DNA of 64,000 bases from Canna indica (GCA_034359265.1 CP136897.1:32227501-32291500); one strand, 5' to 3'. Positions 1-11,052 are shown, counted from the stretch's first letter. Notes: generated by a model not told the origin, from the sequence alone. Translations and numbers: made by a program.

Positions 1-160
1 CGGTTGGTCGATCGAGCCGGCCGTAGAGGTCGCGGCGGGCCCCACGCGGGCGATCGACAGCCTAGATTTATGGCGACGACGTCGTTCGTCCTTAACGTTT
101 GGTTAGAAAGATTGGTAAAAAAAATGATCTCGTCGTGCAATCAAATAGGTAGTAAAAAAA

Positions 161-215
161 CAAGTGCAACACGAGGACTTCCCAGGGGGTCACCCATCCT
201 AGTACTACTCTCGCC
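161..215 (-). pseudogene. 5S rRNA fragment, unit 1
   Basis: 3' part only (positions 65-119). It keeps IE and box C but has lost box A, the 5' half and the promoter. The gene sequence ending GCC joins the GC-rich spacer block just before GTAGAGG; both parents have GCC there, so the deletion used about 3 bp of microhomology. TTG tail with seven T. Confidence 0.92.
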
Positions 216-353
216 GTAGAGGTTGCGGCGGGCACCGCGCGGGCGATCGACAGCCAAGATTTATGGCGACGACGTCAGTCGTCCTTAACGTTTGGTTAGA
301 AAGATTGGTAAAAAATATGATCTCGTCGTGCAATCAAATAGGTAGTAAAAAAA

Positions 354-472
354 CAAGTGCAACACGAGGACTTGCCAGGGGGTCACCCATCCTAGTACTA
401 CTCTCGCCCAAGCACGCTTAACTTCGGAGTTCTGATGGGATTCGGTGCCTTAGTGCTGGTATGATCGCACCC
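354..472 (-). rRNA. 5S rRNA gene, unit 2
   Basis: Type A, full length, TTG tail with seven T. Changes G99C, G31A, C24G. The TATA-like element is degraded to ACATTA, because the plus strand reads CTAATGTGG where most units read CTAATAAGG, so expression is doubtful. Confidence 0.95.
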
Positions 473-838
473 GTCATGCACTTCTGATCGTCGGCTAATG
501 TGGATGAGCGTCTGAGGGACAGCTCGGGGTCATTTTCTTCGTCTCTTCGCGCGCTTTTCAGCACCGTGTGAAAAGCTGAAATCGGACAATAATGCACGGA
601 GTTACGCCCGTTTTAATCGAAAAATAATATTTGAAATGTTATTTTTCTTATTTATTTACAAATTTTAATTTTTCAGGTCGGTTGGTCGATCGAGCCGGCC
701 GTAGAGGTTGCGGCGGGCCCCGCGCGGGCGATCGACAGCCAAATTTTATGTCGACGACGTCATCCGTCCTTAACGTTTGGTTAGAAAGATTGGTAAAAAA
801 AATGATCTCGTCATGCAATCAAATAGGTAGTAAAAAAA

Positions 839-957
839 AAGGTGCAACACGAGGATTTCCCAAGGGGTCACCCATCCTAGTACTACTCTCGCCCAAGCAC
901 TCTTGACTGCGGAGTTCTGATGGGATCCGGTGCGTTAGTGCTGGTATGATCGCACCC
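839..957 (-). rRNA. 5S rRNA gene, unit 3
   Basis: Type A, direct tail with nine T, normal TTATTA promoter. Changes G102A, 95U, C57A and U53C inside box A, and A49C beside it. The cluster in box A makes this a probable weak or dead copy. Confidence 0.95.
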
Positions 958-1322
958 ATCATGCACTTCTGATCGTCGGCTAATAAGGGTGAGCGTCCGA
1001 GGGATAGCTCGGGGTCATTTTCTTCGTCTCTTCGCGCTCCTTTTAGCGCCACGTGAAAAGCTGAAATCGGACAATAATGCACGAAGTTACGCCCGTTTTA
1101 AACGAAAAATAATAATTCAAATATTATTTTTCTTATTTATTTACAAATTTTAGTTTTTCGGGTCGGTTAGTCGATCGAGCCAGCCGTAGAAGTTTCGGCG
1201 GGTCCCGCGCGGGCGATCGACAGCCAAGATTTATGGCGACGATGTCGTCCGTCCTTAACTTTTGGTTAGAAAGATTGGTAAAAAAAATGATCTCGTCGTG
1301 CAATCAAATAGGTAGTAAAAAA

Positions 1323-1441
1323 ATGGTGCAACACGAGGACTTCCCAAGGGGTCACCCATTCTAGTACCACTCTCGCGCAAGCACGCTTAACTTCAGAGTT
1401 CTGATGGGATCCGGTGCCTTAGTGCTAGTATGATCGCACCC
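1323..1441 (-). rRNA. 5S rRNA gene, unit 4 (type B)
   Basis: First type B gene (G65C with A74G). 95U; G82A in box C; C47U, C24G, C15U. The tail is CACCA then seven T, so the T run is displaced by one base. Confidence 0.95.
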
Positions 1442-1807
1442 GTCATGCACTTCTGATCGTCGGCTAATAAGGGTGAGCGTCCGAGGGACAACTCGGGGTC
1501 ATTTTCTTCGTCTCTTCGCGTGCCTTTCAGCGCCACGTGAAAAGCTGAAATCGGACAATAATGCACGGAGTTACGCCCGTTTTAAACGAAAAATAATAAT
1601 TGAAATGTTATTTTTATTATTTATTTAAAAATTTAAATTTTTCGGGTCGGTTGGTCGATCGAGCCGGCCGTAGAGGTTGCAGCGGGCCCCGCGCGGGCGA
1701 TCGACAGCCAAATTTCATGGCTACGATGTCGTCCGTCCTTAACGTTTGGTTAGAAAGATTGGTAAAAAAAATGATCTCGTCGTGCAATCAAATAGGTAGT
1801 AAAAAAA

Positions 1808-1926
1808 AAGATGCAACGCGAGGACTTCCCAAGGGGTCACCCATCCTAGTACCACTCTCGCGCAAGCACGCTTAACTTCGGAGTTCTGATGGGATACGGT
1901 GCGTTAGTGCTAGTATGATCGCACCC
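1808..1926 (-). rRNA. 5S rRNA gene, unit 5 (type B)
   Basis: Type B with 95U. C116U and U109C alter the 3' strand of the terminal helix; also G31U and C15U. Nine T follow directly. Confidence 0.95.
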
Positions 1927-2292
1927 GTTATGCACTTCTGATCGTCGGCTAATAAGGGTGAGCGTCCGTGGGGCAACTCGGGGTCATTTTCTTCGTCTCT
2001 TCGCGTGCCTTTCAGCGCCACGCGAAAAGCTGAAATCGGACAATAATGCACGGAGTTACGCCCGTTTTAAACGAAAAATAATAATTGAAATGTTAATTTT
2101 CTTATTTATTTACAAATTTTAATTTTTCTGGTCGGTTGGTCGATCGAGCCGGCCGTAGAGGTTGCGGCGGGCCCCGCGCGGGCGATCGACAGCCATGATT
2201 TATGGCGACGACGTCGTCCGTCCTTAACGTTTGGTTAGAAAGATTGGTAAAAAAAATTATCTCGTCGTGCAATCAAATAGGTAGTAAAAAAA

Positions 2293-2411
2293 CAAGTGCA
2301 GCACGAGGACTTCCCAGGGGGTCACCCATCCTAGTACTACTCTCGCCCACACACGCTTAACTTCGGAGTTCTGATGGGATCCGGTGCGTTAGTGCTAGTA
2401 TGATCGCACCG
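2293..2411 (-). rRNA. 5S rRNA gene, unit 6
   Basis: Type A, TTG tail. U111C; U62G and C61U in box A; C15U; G1C at the first base. Near relative of units 10, 126 and 135, which share U111C, U62G and G1C. Confidence 0.95.
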
Positions 2412-2777
2412 GTCATGCACTTCTGATCGTCGGCTAATAAGGGTGAGCATCCGAGGGACAACTCGGGGTCATTTTCTTCGTCTCTTCACGTGCCTTTCAG
2501 CGCCACGTGAAAAGCTAAAATCGGACAATAATGGACGGAGTTACGCCCGTTTTAAACGAAAAATAATAATTGAAATGTTATTTTTCTTATTTATTTACAA
2601 ATTTTAATTTTTCGGATCGGTTGGTCGATCGAGCCAGCCGTAGAGGTTGCGGCGGGCCCCGCGCGGGCGATCGACAGCCAAGATTTATGGCGACGACGTC
2701 GTCCGTCCTTAACGTTTGGTTAGAAAGATTGGTAAAAAAAATGATCTCGTCGTGCAATCAAATAGGTAGTAAACAAA

Positions 2778-2896
2778 AAGGTGCAACACGAGGACTTCCC
2801 AAGGGGTCACCCATCCTAGTACCACTCTCGCGCAAGCACGCTTAACTTCGGAGTTCTGATGGGATCCGGTGCATTAATGCTGGTATGATCGCACTC
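2778..2896 (-). rRNA. 5S rRNA gene, unit 7 (type B)
   Basis: Type B with 95U, C24U, C20U and G2A. The T run is broken by a G (five T, G, three T), though the first five T should still stop Pol III. Confidence 0.95.
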
Positions 2897-3262
2897 GATA
2901 TGCACTTCTGATCGTCGGCTAATAAGGGTGAGCGTCCGAGGGACAGCTCGGGGTCATTTTCTTTGTCTCTTCGCGCGCCTTTCAGCGACACGTGAAAAGC
3001 TGAAATCGGACAATAATGCACGGAGTGACGCCCGTTTTAAACGAAAAATAATAATTGAATTGTTATTTTTCTTATTTATTTACAAATTTTAATTTTTCGG
3101 GTCGGTTGGTCGATCGAACCGGCCGTAGAGGTTGCGGCGGGCCCCGCACGGGCAGTCGACAGCCAAGATTTATGTCGACGACGTCGTCCGTTCTTAACGT
3201 TTGGTTAGAAAGATTGCTAAAAAAAATGATCTCGTCGTGCAATCAAATAGGTAGTAAAAAAA

Positions 3263-3381
3263 CAAGTGCAACACGAGGACTTCCCAGGGAGTCACCCATC
3301 CTAGTACTACTCTCGCCCAAGCACGCTTAACTTCAGAGTTCTGATGGGATCCTGTGCGTTAGTGCTGGTATGATCGCACTC
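3263..3381 (-). rRNA. 5S rRNA gene, unit 8
   Basis: Type A, TTG tail with seven T. C92U in box C, C47U, C29A, G2A. Confidence 0.95.
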
Positions 3382-3748
3382 GATATGCACTTCTGATCGT
3401 CGGCTAATAAGGGTGAGCGTCTGAGGGAGAGTTCGGGGGTCATATTCTTCGTCTCTTCGCGCCCCTTTCAGCTCCACGTGAAAAGCTAAAAACGGACAAT
3501 AATGCACGAAGTTACGCCCGTTTTAAACGAAAAATAATAATTGAAATGTTATTTTTCTTATTTATTCACAAATTTTAATTTTTCGGGTCGGTTGGTCGAT
3601 CGAGCCGGCCGTAGAGGTTGCGGCGGGCCCCTCGCGGGCGATCGACAGCCAAGACTTATGGCGACGACGTCATCCGTCCTTAACGTTTGATTAGAAAGAT
3701 TGGTAAAAAAAATGATTTCGTCGTGCAATCAAATAGGTAGTAATAAAA

Positions 3749-3867
3749 CAAGTGCAACACGAGGACTTCCAAGGGGGTCACCCATCCTAGTACTATTCTC
3801 GCCCAAGCACGCTTAACTTCGGAGTTCTGATGGGATCCGGTGCGTTAGTGCTGGTATGATCACACCA
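3749..3867 (-). rRNA. 5S rRNA gene, unit 9
   Basis: Type A with a TTG tail and a T run of only four. G97U in box C, G72A in IE, C6U, G1U. Short terminator plus IE damage suggest reduced function. Confidence 0.95.
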
Positions 3868-4233
3868 GTCATGCACTACTGATCGTCGGCTAATAAGGGT
3901 GAGCGTCCGAGGGACAACTCGAGGTCATTTTCTTCGTCTCTTTGCGTGCCTTTCAGCGCCACGTGAAAAGCTGAAATCGGACAATAATGCACGGAGTTAC
4001 GCCCGTTTTAAACGAAAAATAATAATTGAAATTTTATTTTTCTTATTTATTTACAAATTTTAATTTTTCGGGTCGGTTGGTCGATCGAGCCGGCCGTAGA
4101 GGTTGCGGCGGGCCCCGCGCGGGAGATCGACAGCCACGATTTATGGCGACGACGTCGTCCGTCCTTAACGTTTTGTTAGAAAGATTGGTAAAAAAAATGA
4201 TCTCGTCGTGCAATCAAATAGGTAGTAAAAAAA

Positions 4234-4352
4234 CAAGTGCAGCACGAGGACTTCCCAGGGGGTCACCCATCCTAGTACTACTCTCGCCCACGCACGCTTA
4301 ACTTCGGAGTTCTGATGGGATCCGGTGCGTTAGTGCTAGTATGATTGCACCG
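4234..4352 (-). rRNA. 5S rRNA gene, unit 10
   Basis: Type A, TTG tail. U111C, U62G (box A), C15U, G7A, G1C. Close relative of unit 6, 1,941 bp away. Confidence 0.95.
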
Positions 4353-4718
4353 GTCATGTACTTCTGATCGTCGGCTAATAAGGGTGAGCATCCGAGGGAC
4401 AACTCGGGGTCATTTTCTTCGTCTCTTCGCGTGCCTTTCAGCGCCACGTGAAAAGCTGAAATCGGACAATAATGGACGGAGTTACGCCCGTTTTAAACGA
4501 AAAATAATAATTGAAATGTTATTTTTCTTATTTATTTACAAATTTTAATTTTTCGGGTCGGTTGGTCGATCGAGCCAGCCGTAGAGGTTGCGGCGGGCCC
4601 CGCGCGGGCGATCGACAGCCAAGATTTATGGTGACGACGTCATCCGTCCTTAACCTTTGGTTAGAAAGAATGGTAAAAAAAATGATCTCGTCGTGCAATC
4701 AAATAGGTAGTAAAAAAA

Positions 4719-4837
4719 AAGGTGCAACACGAGGAGTTCCCAAGGGGTCACCCATCCTAGTACCACTCTCGCGCAAGCACGCTTAACTTCGGAGTTCTGA
4801 TGGGATCCAGTGCATTAATGCTAGTATGATCGCACTC
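4719..4837 (-). rRNA. 5S rRNA gene, unit 11 (type B)
   Basis: Type B with 95U, G102C, C29U, C24U, C20U, C15U, G2A; related to unit 7. It is the last type B gene before a 23-kb stretch that has none. Confidence 0.95.
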
Positions 4838-5203
4838 GATATGCACTTCTGATCGTCGGCTAATAAGGGTGAGCGTCCGAGGGACAGCTCGGGGTCATTT
4901 TCTTTGTCTCGTCGCGCGCCTTTCAGCGCCACGTGAAAAGCTGAAATCGGACAATAATGCACGGAGTGACGCCCGTTTTAAACGAAAAATAATAATTGAA
5001 ATGTTATTTTTCTTATTTATTTACAAATTTTAATTTTTCGGGTCGGTTGGTCGATCGACCCGACCGTAGAGGTTGCGGCGGGCCCCGCGCGGGTGGTCGA
5101 CTGCCAAGATTTATGGCGACGACGTCATCCGTTCTTAACGTTTGGTTAGAAAGATTGGTAAAAAAAATGATCTCGTCGTGCAATCAAATAGGTAGTAAAA
5201 AAA

Positions 5204-5322
5204 AAGGTGCAACGCGAGGACTTCCTAGGGGGTCACCCATCCTAGTACTACTCTCGCCCAAGTACGCTTAACTTCGGAGTTCTGATGGGATCCGGTGCGT
5301 TAGTGCAGGTATAATCACACCA
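5204..5322 (-). rRNA. 5S rRNA gene, unit 12
   Basis: Type A, direct tail of nine T. U109C, G97A (box C), G60A (box A), A16U, C10U, C6U, G1U. Heavily changed at the 5' end. Confidence 0.95.
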
Positions 5323-5688
5323 GTCATGCACTTCTAATCGTCGGCTAATAAGGGTGAGCGTCCGAGGGACAGCTGGGGGTCATTTTCTTCGTCTCTTCGT
5401 GCGCCTTTCAGCGCCACGTGAAAAGCTGAAATCGGACAATAATGCACGAAGTTACAACCGTTTTAACGAAAAATAATAAGTGAAATGTTATTTTTCTTAT
5501 TTATTTACAAATTTTAATTTTTTGGGTTAGTTGGTCGATCGGGCCGGCCGTAGAGGTTGCGACGGGCCCCGCACGGGCGATCGGCAGCCATGATTTATGG
5601 CGACGACGTCGTCCGTCCTTAACGTTTGGTTAGAAAGATTGGTAAAAAAAATGATCTCGTCGTGCAATCAAATAGGTAAAAAAAAAAA

Positions 5689-5798
5689 AAGGTACAACAC
5701 GAGGACTTCCCAGGGGGTCACCCATCCTAGTACTACTCTCGCCGAAGCACGCTTAACTTCGGAGTTTTGATGGGATCCGGTGCGTTAGTACAAGTATG
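5689..5798 (-). pseudogene. 5' truncated 5S rRNA, unit 13
   Basis: Positions 10-119 only. The first nine bases and about 170 bp of promoter-proximal spacer are gone; the gene now joins the AT-rich spacer block at a shared ATG. C114U, G64C (box A), G41A and changes at 15, 16 and 18. It is followed by 13 T, the longest terminator run I found in the window. Without promoter or start it should be silent. Confidence 0.93.
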
Positions 5799-5998
5799 TT
5801 ATTTTTCTTATTTATTTACAAATTTTAATTTTTCGGGTCGGTTGGTCGATCGAGCCGGCCGTAGAGTTTGCGGCGGGCCCCGCGCAGGCGATCGACAGCC
5901 AAGATTTATGGCGACGACGTCGTCCGTCCTTAACGTTTGGTTAGAAAGATTGGTAAAAAAAATGATCTCGTCGTGCAATCAAATAGGTAGTAAAAAAA

Positions 5999-6117
5999 AA
6001 GGTGCAACGCGAGGACTTCCCTAGGGGTCACCCATCCTAGTACTACTCTTGACCAAGCACCCTTAACTTCGGAGTTCTGATGGGATCCGGTGCGTTAGTG
6101 CTGGTATGATCACACCC
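5999..6117 (-). rRNA. 5S rRNA gene, unit 14
   Basis: Type A. U109C, U96A with 95U, G68A in IE, G66U, C57G in box A, C6U. Damage in all three internal elements suggests a pseudogene of normal length. Confidence 0.94.
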
Positions 6118-6482
6118 GATATGCACTTCTGATCGTCGGCTAATAAGGGTGAGTGTCCGAGGGACAGCTCGGGGTCATTTTCTTCGTCTCTTCGAGCGCC
6201 TTTCAGCGCCACGTGAAAAGCTGAAATCGGACAATAATGCACGGAGTTACGCCCGTTTTAAACGAAAAATAATAATTGAAATGTTATTTTTCTTATTTAT
6301 TTACAAATTTTAATTTTTCGGGTTGGTTGGTCGATCGAGCCGACCGTAGAGGTTGCGGCGGGCCCCGCGCGGGCGATCCACAGCCAAGATTTTTGGCGAC
6401 GACGTCGTCCGTCCTTAACGTTTGGTTAGAAAGATCAGTAAAAAAAATGATCTCGTCGTGCAATCAAATAGGTAGTAAAAAA

Positions 6483-6601
6483 AAGGTGCAACACGAGGAC
6501 TTCCCAGGGGGTCACCCATCCTAGTACTACTCTCGCCCAAGCACGCTTAACTTCAGAGTTCTGAAGGGATCCGGTGCGTTAGTGCTGGTATGATCGAACC
6601 C
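6483..6601 (-). rRNA. 5S rRNA gene, unit 15
   Basis: Type A, eight T, boxes intact. C47U, A37U, G5U. Shares A37U and G5U with unit 17. Confidence 0.95.
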
Positions 6602-6967
6602 GTCATGCACTTCTGATCTTCGGCTAATAAGGTTGAGCGTCCGAGGGACAGCTCGGGGTCGTTTTCTTCGTCTCTTCACGCGCCTTTCTGCGCCACGTGA
6701 AAAGCTGAAATCGGACAATAATGCACGGAGTTACGCCCGTTTTAAACGAAAAATAATAATTGAAATGTTATTTTTCTTATTTATTTATAAATTTTAATTT
6801 TTCGGGTCGGTTGGTCGATGGAGTCGGCCGTAGAGGTTGCGGCGGGCCCCGTGCGGGCGATCGACAACCAAATTTTATGGCGACGACGTCGTCCGTCCTT
6901 AACGTTTGGTTAGAAAGATTGGTAAAAAAAATGACCTCGTCGTGCAATCAAGTAGGTAGTAAAAAAA

Positions 6968-7077
6968 AAGCTGCAACACGAGGACTTCCCCGGGGGTCAC
7001 CCATCCTAGTACTACTCTCGCCCAAGCATGCTTAACATCGGAGTTCTGATGGGATCCGGTGCGTTAGAGCTAGTATG
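6968..7077 (-). pseudogene. 5' truncated 5S rRNA, unit 16
   Basis: Positions 10-119. The gene's GTATG is fused to the spacer's TTATGGCGACG at a shared TATG, removing the start, the promoter and nearly 290 bp of spacer. Only 88 bp separate it from the 3' end of unit 17, so it could be copied only by read-through. C116G, U96G, G58A, A50U, A19U. Confidence 0.93.
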
Positions 7078-7165
7078 GCGACGACGTCGTCCGTCCTTAA
7101 TGTTTGGTTAGAAAGATTGGTAAAAAAAATGATCTTGTCGTGCAATCAAATACGTAGTAAAAAAA

Positions 7166-7284
7166 AAGGTGCAACACGAGGACTTTCCAGACGGTCAACC
7201 ATCCTAGTACTACTCTCTCCCAAGGACGCTTAACTTCGGAGTTCTGAAGGGATCCGGTGCGTTAGTGCTGGTATGATCGAACCC
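7166..7284 (-). rRNA. 5S rRNA gene, unit 17
   Basis: Full length but poor. G99A; C94U, C93G and G87U in box C; C67A in IE; G60C in box A; A37U; G5U. I expect it to be inactive. Confidence 0.93.
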
Positions 7285-7650
7285 GTCGTGCACTTCTGAT
7301 CGTCGGCTAATAAGGTTTTGCGTCCGAGGGACAGCTCGGGGTCGTTTTCTTCGTCTCTTCGCGCGCCTTTCAGCGCCACGTGAAAATCTGAAATCGGACA
7401 ATAATGCACGGAGTTACGCCCGTTTTAAACGAAAAATAATAATTGAAATGTTATTTTTCTTATTTATTTACAAATTTTAATTTTTCGGGTCGGTTGGTCG
7501 ATCGAGCCGGCCGTAGAGGTTGTGGCGGGCCGCGCGCGGGCGATCGACAGCCAAGATTTATGCCGACGACGTCGTCCGTCCTTAACATTTGGTTAGAAAG
7601 ATTGGTAAAAAAAATGATCTCGTCGTTCAATCAAATAGGTAGTAAAAAAA

Positions 7651-7769
7651 CAAGTGCAACACGAGTACTTCCCTGGGCGTCACCCATCCTAGTACTACTC
7701 TCGCCCAAGCACGCTTAACTTCGGAGTTCTGATGGGATCCGGTGCGTTAGTGCTGTTATGATTCCACCC
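7651..7769 (-). rRNA. 5S rRNA gene, unit 18
   Basis: Type A, TTG tail. C104A, U96A, C92G, C14A, G7A, C6G. The spacer upstream of it (toward unit 19) is shortened by about 156 bp: sequence ending CCACGT joins CGTAGAGG and then ATCGACAG, so the AT-rich block is absent. Confidence 0.94.
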
Positions 7770-7979
7770 GTCATGCACTTCTGATCGTCGGCTAATAAGG
7801 GTGAGCGTCCGAGGGACAGCTCGGGGTCATTTTCTTCGTCTCTTCGCGCGCCTTTCAGCGCCACGTAGAGGATCGACAGCCAAATTTTATGGCGACGACG
7901 TCGTCCGTCCTTAACGTTTCGTTAGAAAGATTGGTAAAAAAAATGATCTCGTTGTGCAATCAAATAGGTAGTAAAAAAA

Positions 7980-8098
7980 AGGGTGCAACACGAGGACTTC
8001 CCTGGGGGTCACCCATTCTAGTACTACTCTCGCCCAAGCACGCTTAACTTCGGAGTTCTGATGGGATCTGGTGCGTTAGTGCTAGTATGATCGCACCC
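7980..8098 (-). rRNA. 5S rRNA gene, unit 19
   Basis: Type A. U96A and G82A in box C, G30A, C15U. The upstream element reads TTATTAGAC rather than TTATTAGCC. Confidence 0.95.
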
Positions 8099-8465
8099 AT
8101 TATGCACTTCTGATCGTCGTCTAATAAGGGTGAGCGTCCGAGGGAGAGTTCGGAGGTCATTTTCTTCGTCTCTTCGCGCGGCTTTCAGCGCCACGTGAAA
8201 AGCTAAAATCGGACAATAATGCACGGAGTTACTCCCGTTTTAAACGAAAAATAATAATTGAAATGTTAATTTTCTTATTTATTTACAAATTTTAATTTTT
8301 CGGGTCGGTTGGTCGATCGAGCCGGTCGTATTGGTTGCGGCAGGCCCCGCGCGGGCGATCGACAGCCAAATTTTATGGCGACGACGTCGTCCGTCCTTAA
8401 TGTTTGGTTAGAAAGATTGGTAAAAAAAATGATCTCGTCGTGCAATCAAATAGGAAGTAAAAAAA

Positions 8466-8584
8466 AAGGTACAACACAAGAACTTCCCAGGGGGTCAACC
8501 ATCCCAGTAGTACTCTCGCCCAAGCACGCTTAACTTCGGAGTTCTGATGGGATCCGGTGCGCTTGTGCTGGTATGATCGCACCC
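8466..8584 (-). rRNA. 5S rRNA gene, unit 20
   Basis: Type A but divergent. C114U, C107U, C104U, G87U, A80G, G75C, A23G, U21A. Probably inactive. Confidence 0.94.
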
Positions 8585-8950
8585 ATTATGCACTTCTGAT
8601 CGTCGGCTAATAAGGGTGAGCGTCCAAAGGACAGCTCGTGGTCATTTTCTTCGTCTCTTTGCGCGGCTTTCAGCGCCACGTGAAAAGCCAAAATCGGACA
8701 CTAATGCACGGAGTTACGCCCGTTTTAAACGAAAAATAATAATTGAAATGTTATTTTTCTTATTTATTTATAAATTTTAATTTTTCGGGTCGGTTGGTCG
8801 ATGGAGTCGGCCGTAGAGGTTGCGGCGGGCCCCGTGCGGGCGATCGACAACCAAATTTTATGGCGACGACGTCGTCCGTCCTTAACGTTTGGTTAGAAAG
8901 ATTGGTAAAAAAAATGACCTCGTCGTGCAATCAAGTAGGTAGTAAAAAAA

Positions 8951-9060
8951 AAGCTGCAACACGAGGACTTCCCCGGGGGTCACCCATCCTAGTACTACTC
9001 TCGCCCAAGCATGCTTAACATCGGAGTTCTGATGGGATCCGGTGCGTTAGAGCTAGTATG
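8951..9060 (-). pseudogene. 5' truncated 5S rRNA, unit 21
   Basis: Second copy of unit 16 in the 1,983-bp duplication, with the same TATG junction and the same substitutions. The truncation therefore predates the duplication. Confidence 0.93.
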
Positions 9061-9148
9061 GCGACGACGTCGTCCGTCCTTAATGTTTGGTTAGAAAGAT
9101 TGGTAAAAAAAATGATCTTGTCGTGCAATCAAATACGTAGTAAAAAAA

Positions 9149-9267
9149 AAGGTGCAACACGAGGACTTTCCAGACGGTCAACCATCCTAGTACTACTCTC
9201 TCCCAAGGACGCTTAACTTCGGAGTTCTGAAGGGATCCGGTGCGTTAGTGCTGGTATGATCGAACCC
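9149..9267 (-). rRNA. 5S rRNA gene, unit 22
   Basis: Second copy of unit 17, gene body identical by eye, with the same box A, IE and box C damage. The upstream flank differs by one base (GGTATTG against GGTTTTG). Confidence 0.93.
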
Positions 9268-9633
9268 GTCGTGCACTTCTGATCGTCGGCTAATAAGGTA
9301 TTGCGTCCGAGGGACAGCTCGGGGTCGTTTTCTTCGTCTCTTCGCGCGCCTTTCAGCGCCACGTGAAAATCTGAAATCGGACAATAATGCACGGAGTTAC
9401 GCCCGTTTTAAACGAAAAATAATAATTGAAATGTTATTTTTCTTATTTATTTACAAATTTTAATTTTTCGGGTCGGTTGGTCGATCGAGCCGGCCGTAGA
9501 GGTTGTGGCGGGCCGCGCGCGGGCGATCGACAGCCAAGATTTATGCCGACGACGTCGTCCGTCCTTAACGTTTGGTTAGAAAGATTGGTAAAAAAAATGA
9601 TCTCGTCGTTCAATCAAATAGGTAGTAAAAAAA

Positions 9634-9752
9634 CAAGTGCAACACGAGTACTTCCCTGGGCGTCACCCATCCTAGTACTACTCTCGCCCAAGCACGCTTA
9701 ACTTCGGAGTTCTGATGGGATCCGGTGCGTTAGTGCTGTTATGATTCCACCC
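9634..9752 (-). rRNA. 5S rRNA gene, unit 23
   Basis: Second copy of unit 18, gene body identical by eye. The shortened upstream spacer is also copied. Confidence 0.94.
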
Positions 9753-9962
9753 GTCATGCACTTCTGATCGTCGGCTAATAAGGGTGAGCGTCCGAGGGAC
9801 AGCTCGGGGTCATTTTCTTCGTCTCTTCGCGCGCCTTTCAGCGCCACGTAGAGGATCGACAGCCAAATTTTATGGCGACGACGTCGTCCGTCCTTAACGT
9901 TTCGTTAGAAAGATTGGTAAAAAAAATGATCTCGTTGTGCAATCAAATAGGTAGTAAAAAAA

Positions 9963-10081
9963 AGGGTGCAACACGAGGACTTCCCTGGGGGTCACCCATT
10001 CTAGTACTACTCTCGCCCAAGCACGCTTAACTTCGGAGTTCTGATGGGATCTGGTGCGTTAGTGCTAGTATGATCGCACCC
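9963..10081 (-). rRNA. 5S rRNA gene, unit 24
   Basis: Second copy of unit 19; same U96A, G82A, G30A and C15U. Confidence 0.95.
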
Positions 10082-10448
10082 ATTATGCACTTCTGATCGT
10101 CGTCTAATAAGGGTGAGCGTCCGAGGGAGAGTTCGGAGGTCATTTTCTTCGTCTCTTCGCGCGGCTTTCAGCGCCACGTGAAAAGCTAAAATCGGACAAT
10201 AATGCACGGAGTTACTCCCGTTTTAAACGAAAAATAATAATTGAAATGTTAATTTTCTTATTTATTTACAAATTTTAATTTTTCGGGTCGGTTGGTCGAT
10301 CGAGCCGGTCGTATTGGTTGCGGCAGGCCCCGCGCGGGCGATCGACAGCCAAATTTTATGGCGACGACGTCGTCCGTCCTTAATGTTTGGTTAGAAAGAT
10401 TGGTAAAAAAAATGATCTCGTCGTGCAATCAAATAGGAAGTAAAAAAA

Positions 10449-10567
10449 AAGGTACAACACAAGAACTTCCCAGGGGGTCAACCATCCCAGTAGTACTCTC
10501 GCCCAAGCACGCTTAACTTCGGAGTTCTGATGGGATCCGGTGCGCTTGTGCTGGTATGATCGCACCC
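10449..10567 (-). rRNA. 5S rRNA gene, unit 25
   Basis: Second copy of unit 20. Its upstream spacer differs at two bases, GTCCGAAGG for GTCCAAAGG and AGCCGAAAT for AGCCAAAAT. Confidence 0.94.
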
Positions 10568-10933
10568 ATTATGCACTTCTGATCGTCGGCTAATAAGGGT
10601 GAGCGTCCGAAGGACAGCTCGTGGTCATTTTCTTCGTCTCTTTGCGCGGCTTTCAGCGCCACGTGAAAAGCCGAAATCGGACACTAATGCACGGAGTTAC
10701 GCCCGTTTTAAACGAAAAATAATAATTGAAATGTTATTTTTCTTATTTATTTACAAATTTTAATTTTTCGGGTCGGTTGGTCGATCGAGCCGGCCGTAGA
10801 GGTGGCGGCGGGCCCCGCGCGGGCGATCGACAGCCAAATTTTATGGCGACGACATCGTCCGTCCTTAACGTTTGGTCAGAAAGATTGTTAAAACAAATGA
10901 TCTCGTTGCGCAATCAAATAGGTAGTAAATAAA

Positions 10934-11052
10934 AACGTGCAACACGAGGACTTCCCAAGGGGTCACCCATCCTAGTACTACTCTCCCCCAAGCACGCTTA
11001 ACTTCGGAGTTCTGATGGAATCCGGTGGGTTAGTGCTGATATGATCGCACCC
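10934..11052 (-). rRNA. 5S rRNA gene, unit 26
   Basis: Type A. The tail begins CACG and the T run is broken (five T after an initial T is lost to G, then A and three T). 95U, C67G in IE, C34U, G25C, C14U. Its 5' part (C34U, G25C, C14U) recurs in unit 36. Confidence 0.94.

Larger units (their letters stand above)
6719..10684. repeat. 1,983-bp tandem duplication (units 16-20 and 21-25)
   Basis: Two adjacent copies, about 6,719-8,701 and 8,702-10,684, with only four single-base differences that I could find. Each holds one truncated gene, four full-length genes and one shortened spacer, so those lesions came first. Crossover lies within 69 bp of identical sequence after 8,701. Confidence 0.93.

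Noticed and set aside
631..906. A recurring plus-strand reading frame of about 91 codons, starting in the AT-rich block and ending in the gene body, seen in about half of the units
   Set aside because: It runs through spacer and antisense across the 5S gene, repeats only because the unit repeats, and is broken freely by 1-2 bp indels and stops. I see no codon bias or conserved protein pattern.
819..1082. Minus-strand reading frames of 60-100 codons over the gene and promoter region
   Set aside because: They overlap the 5S gene itself and vary with every indel; they are by-products of an RNA gene repeat.
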